This document shows, in pieces, positions 34,412-34,852 of a stretch of 34,852 nt of DNA (positions are counted from its first letter, which is position 1; each line of letters starts with the position of its first letter). The DNA lies in the NCBI GenBank assembly GCA_001931875.2, contig MSJH02000088.1:1-34852 (forward strand), given 5' to 3'. The translations under genes and the position numbers were made by a program. This DNA comes from Byssochlamys sp. IMV 00236 (lineage: Eukaryota; Ascomycota; Eurotiomycetes; Eurotiales; Thermoascaceae). Below the pieces are notes generated by a model. The model did no database searches and was not told where the DNA came from. It was given only the letters and a program-made list of their open reading frames with translations.

Positions 34412-34852
34412 ATTGCTAAAATATATCGCGTTCAATTAAGATATCCTATTCACTTAAAAGTATCTACTTACAATAATAGTGGCTGGTTCTTTTAGAAAAG
34501 AGAAAAAAAGAAAGAAAAAATTCAGCTTGTATTGTCCCAGGATCTATTACGTCAATGAGCACATTTTCAATTCCCGCTTTCGTATTTAGATACGGTTAAA
34601 CAATCTTTTTTATTAAACCCAAGTGGGCACGTAGTATTTTATACTGAAATTGCCCGGGCAAGTTCAACAAAGTGGGGTGTATAATGTGGTGGGGGTGAGA
34701 AGGTACTGGTGGTGGAGGGGGAAAGCATACAATCTAATGGGAGGTGGGTAGAGGGAGATAAACTAATCATTATAATTGGTAGGCTAAGACTTGGTGGTGT
34801 TAGGGTTCATGCTTATTTCAACCTGGGCGGGTACCGCAATTATTCATAATTT
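34412..34852. other. Upstream region of the small gene and G-rich right edge
   Basis: It holds the likely 5' leader and promoter of the 88-aa gene, then from 34671 to 34810 a strongly G-rich + strand with runs at 34691, 34717-34721, 34739-34741, 34746-34748 and 34753-34755, plus a single TTAGGGTT (34800). No gene is seen. Confidence 0.5.

Noticed and set aside
34800..34807. TTAGGGTT, telomere-like
   Set aside because: It is a single copy; no tandem array is present, so there is no evidence for a chromosome end.

Overview
The window looks like nuclear DNA of an early-diverging, AT-rich fungus, most likely Mucoromycota (order Mucorales). The evidence is dense short introns (about 39-76 nt, mostly near 50), a Fanzor-like gene of the kind seen in these fungi, a decayed Tc1/mariner element, and conserved housekeeping genes with fungal architectures (Tra1, proteasome alpha-4, a DEP-DH-PH-CNH RhoGEF, a HOOK dynein adaptor). 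Exon models were built by hand from splice sites and reading phase. For six multi-exon genes the summed exons come to an exact multiple of three.

Layout. Positions 1-850 (+) hold the C-terminal part of a Fanzor/TnpB-like nuclease, cut by the window edge and interrupted by a frame change. Positions 851-1574 hold small inverted repeats. Positions 1575-3451 (+) hold an SLC49/FLVCR-like MFS transporter with one in-frame TAG in its first membrane helix. Twenty bases after its stop lies a dead, TA-flanked Tc1/mariner element (3472-4720, transposase on -). Positions 4807-16935 (-) are a complete 12-exon TRA1/TRRAP gene (3,851 aa), the pseudokinase scaffold of SAGA/NuA4-type complexes. Positions 16936-18242 are poorly resolved and hold one possible short gene and a 12-bp inverted repeat. 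Positions 18243-20277 (+) encode a type II membrane protein joining a GT8-like domain to a GT64 exostosin-type domain. Positions 20943-21956 (-) are proteasome subunit alpha-4. Positions 22570-24558 (-) are an HSPA12-type Hsp70. Positions 25131-29097 (+) are a Rom2/Rgf-type Rho1 exchange factor, convergent at 52 bp with a HOOK gene (29150-32098, -). The last 2.7 kb is mostly intergenic, with one credible small two-exon gene (34093-34411, -) and a G-rich right edge.

The genes are not a functional cluster. They are separate housekeeping functions: transcription co-activation, glycosylation, protein turnover and folding, cell-wall/Rho signalling, and dynein transport. The items most worth a second look are the Fanzor remnant, the GT8-GT64 fusion with a degenerate GT8 DxD motif, the nonsense codon in the transporter, the 8.45-kb intronless block inside TRA1, and the uncharacterised 88-aa protein with a CX9C motif.
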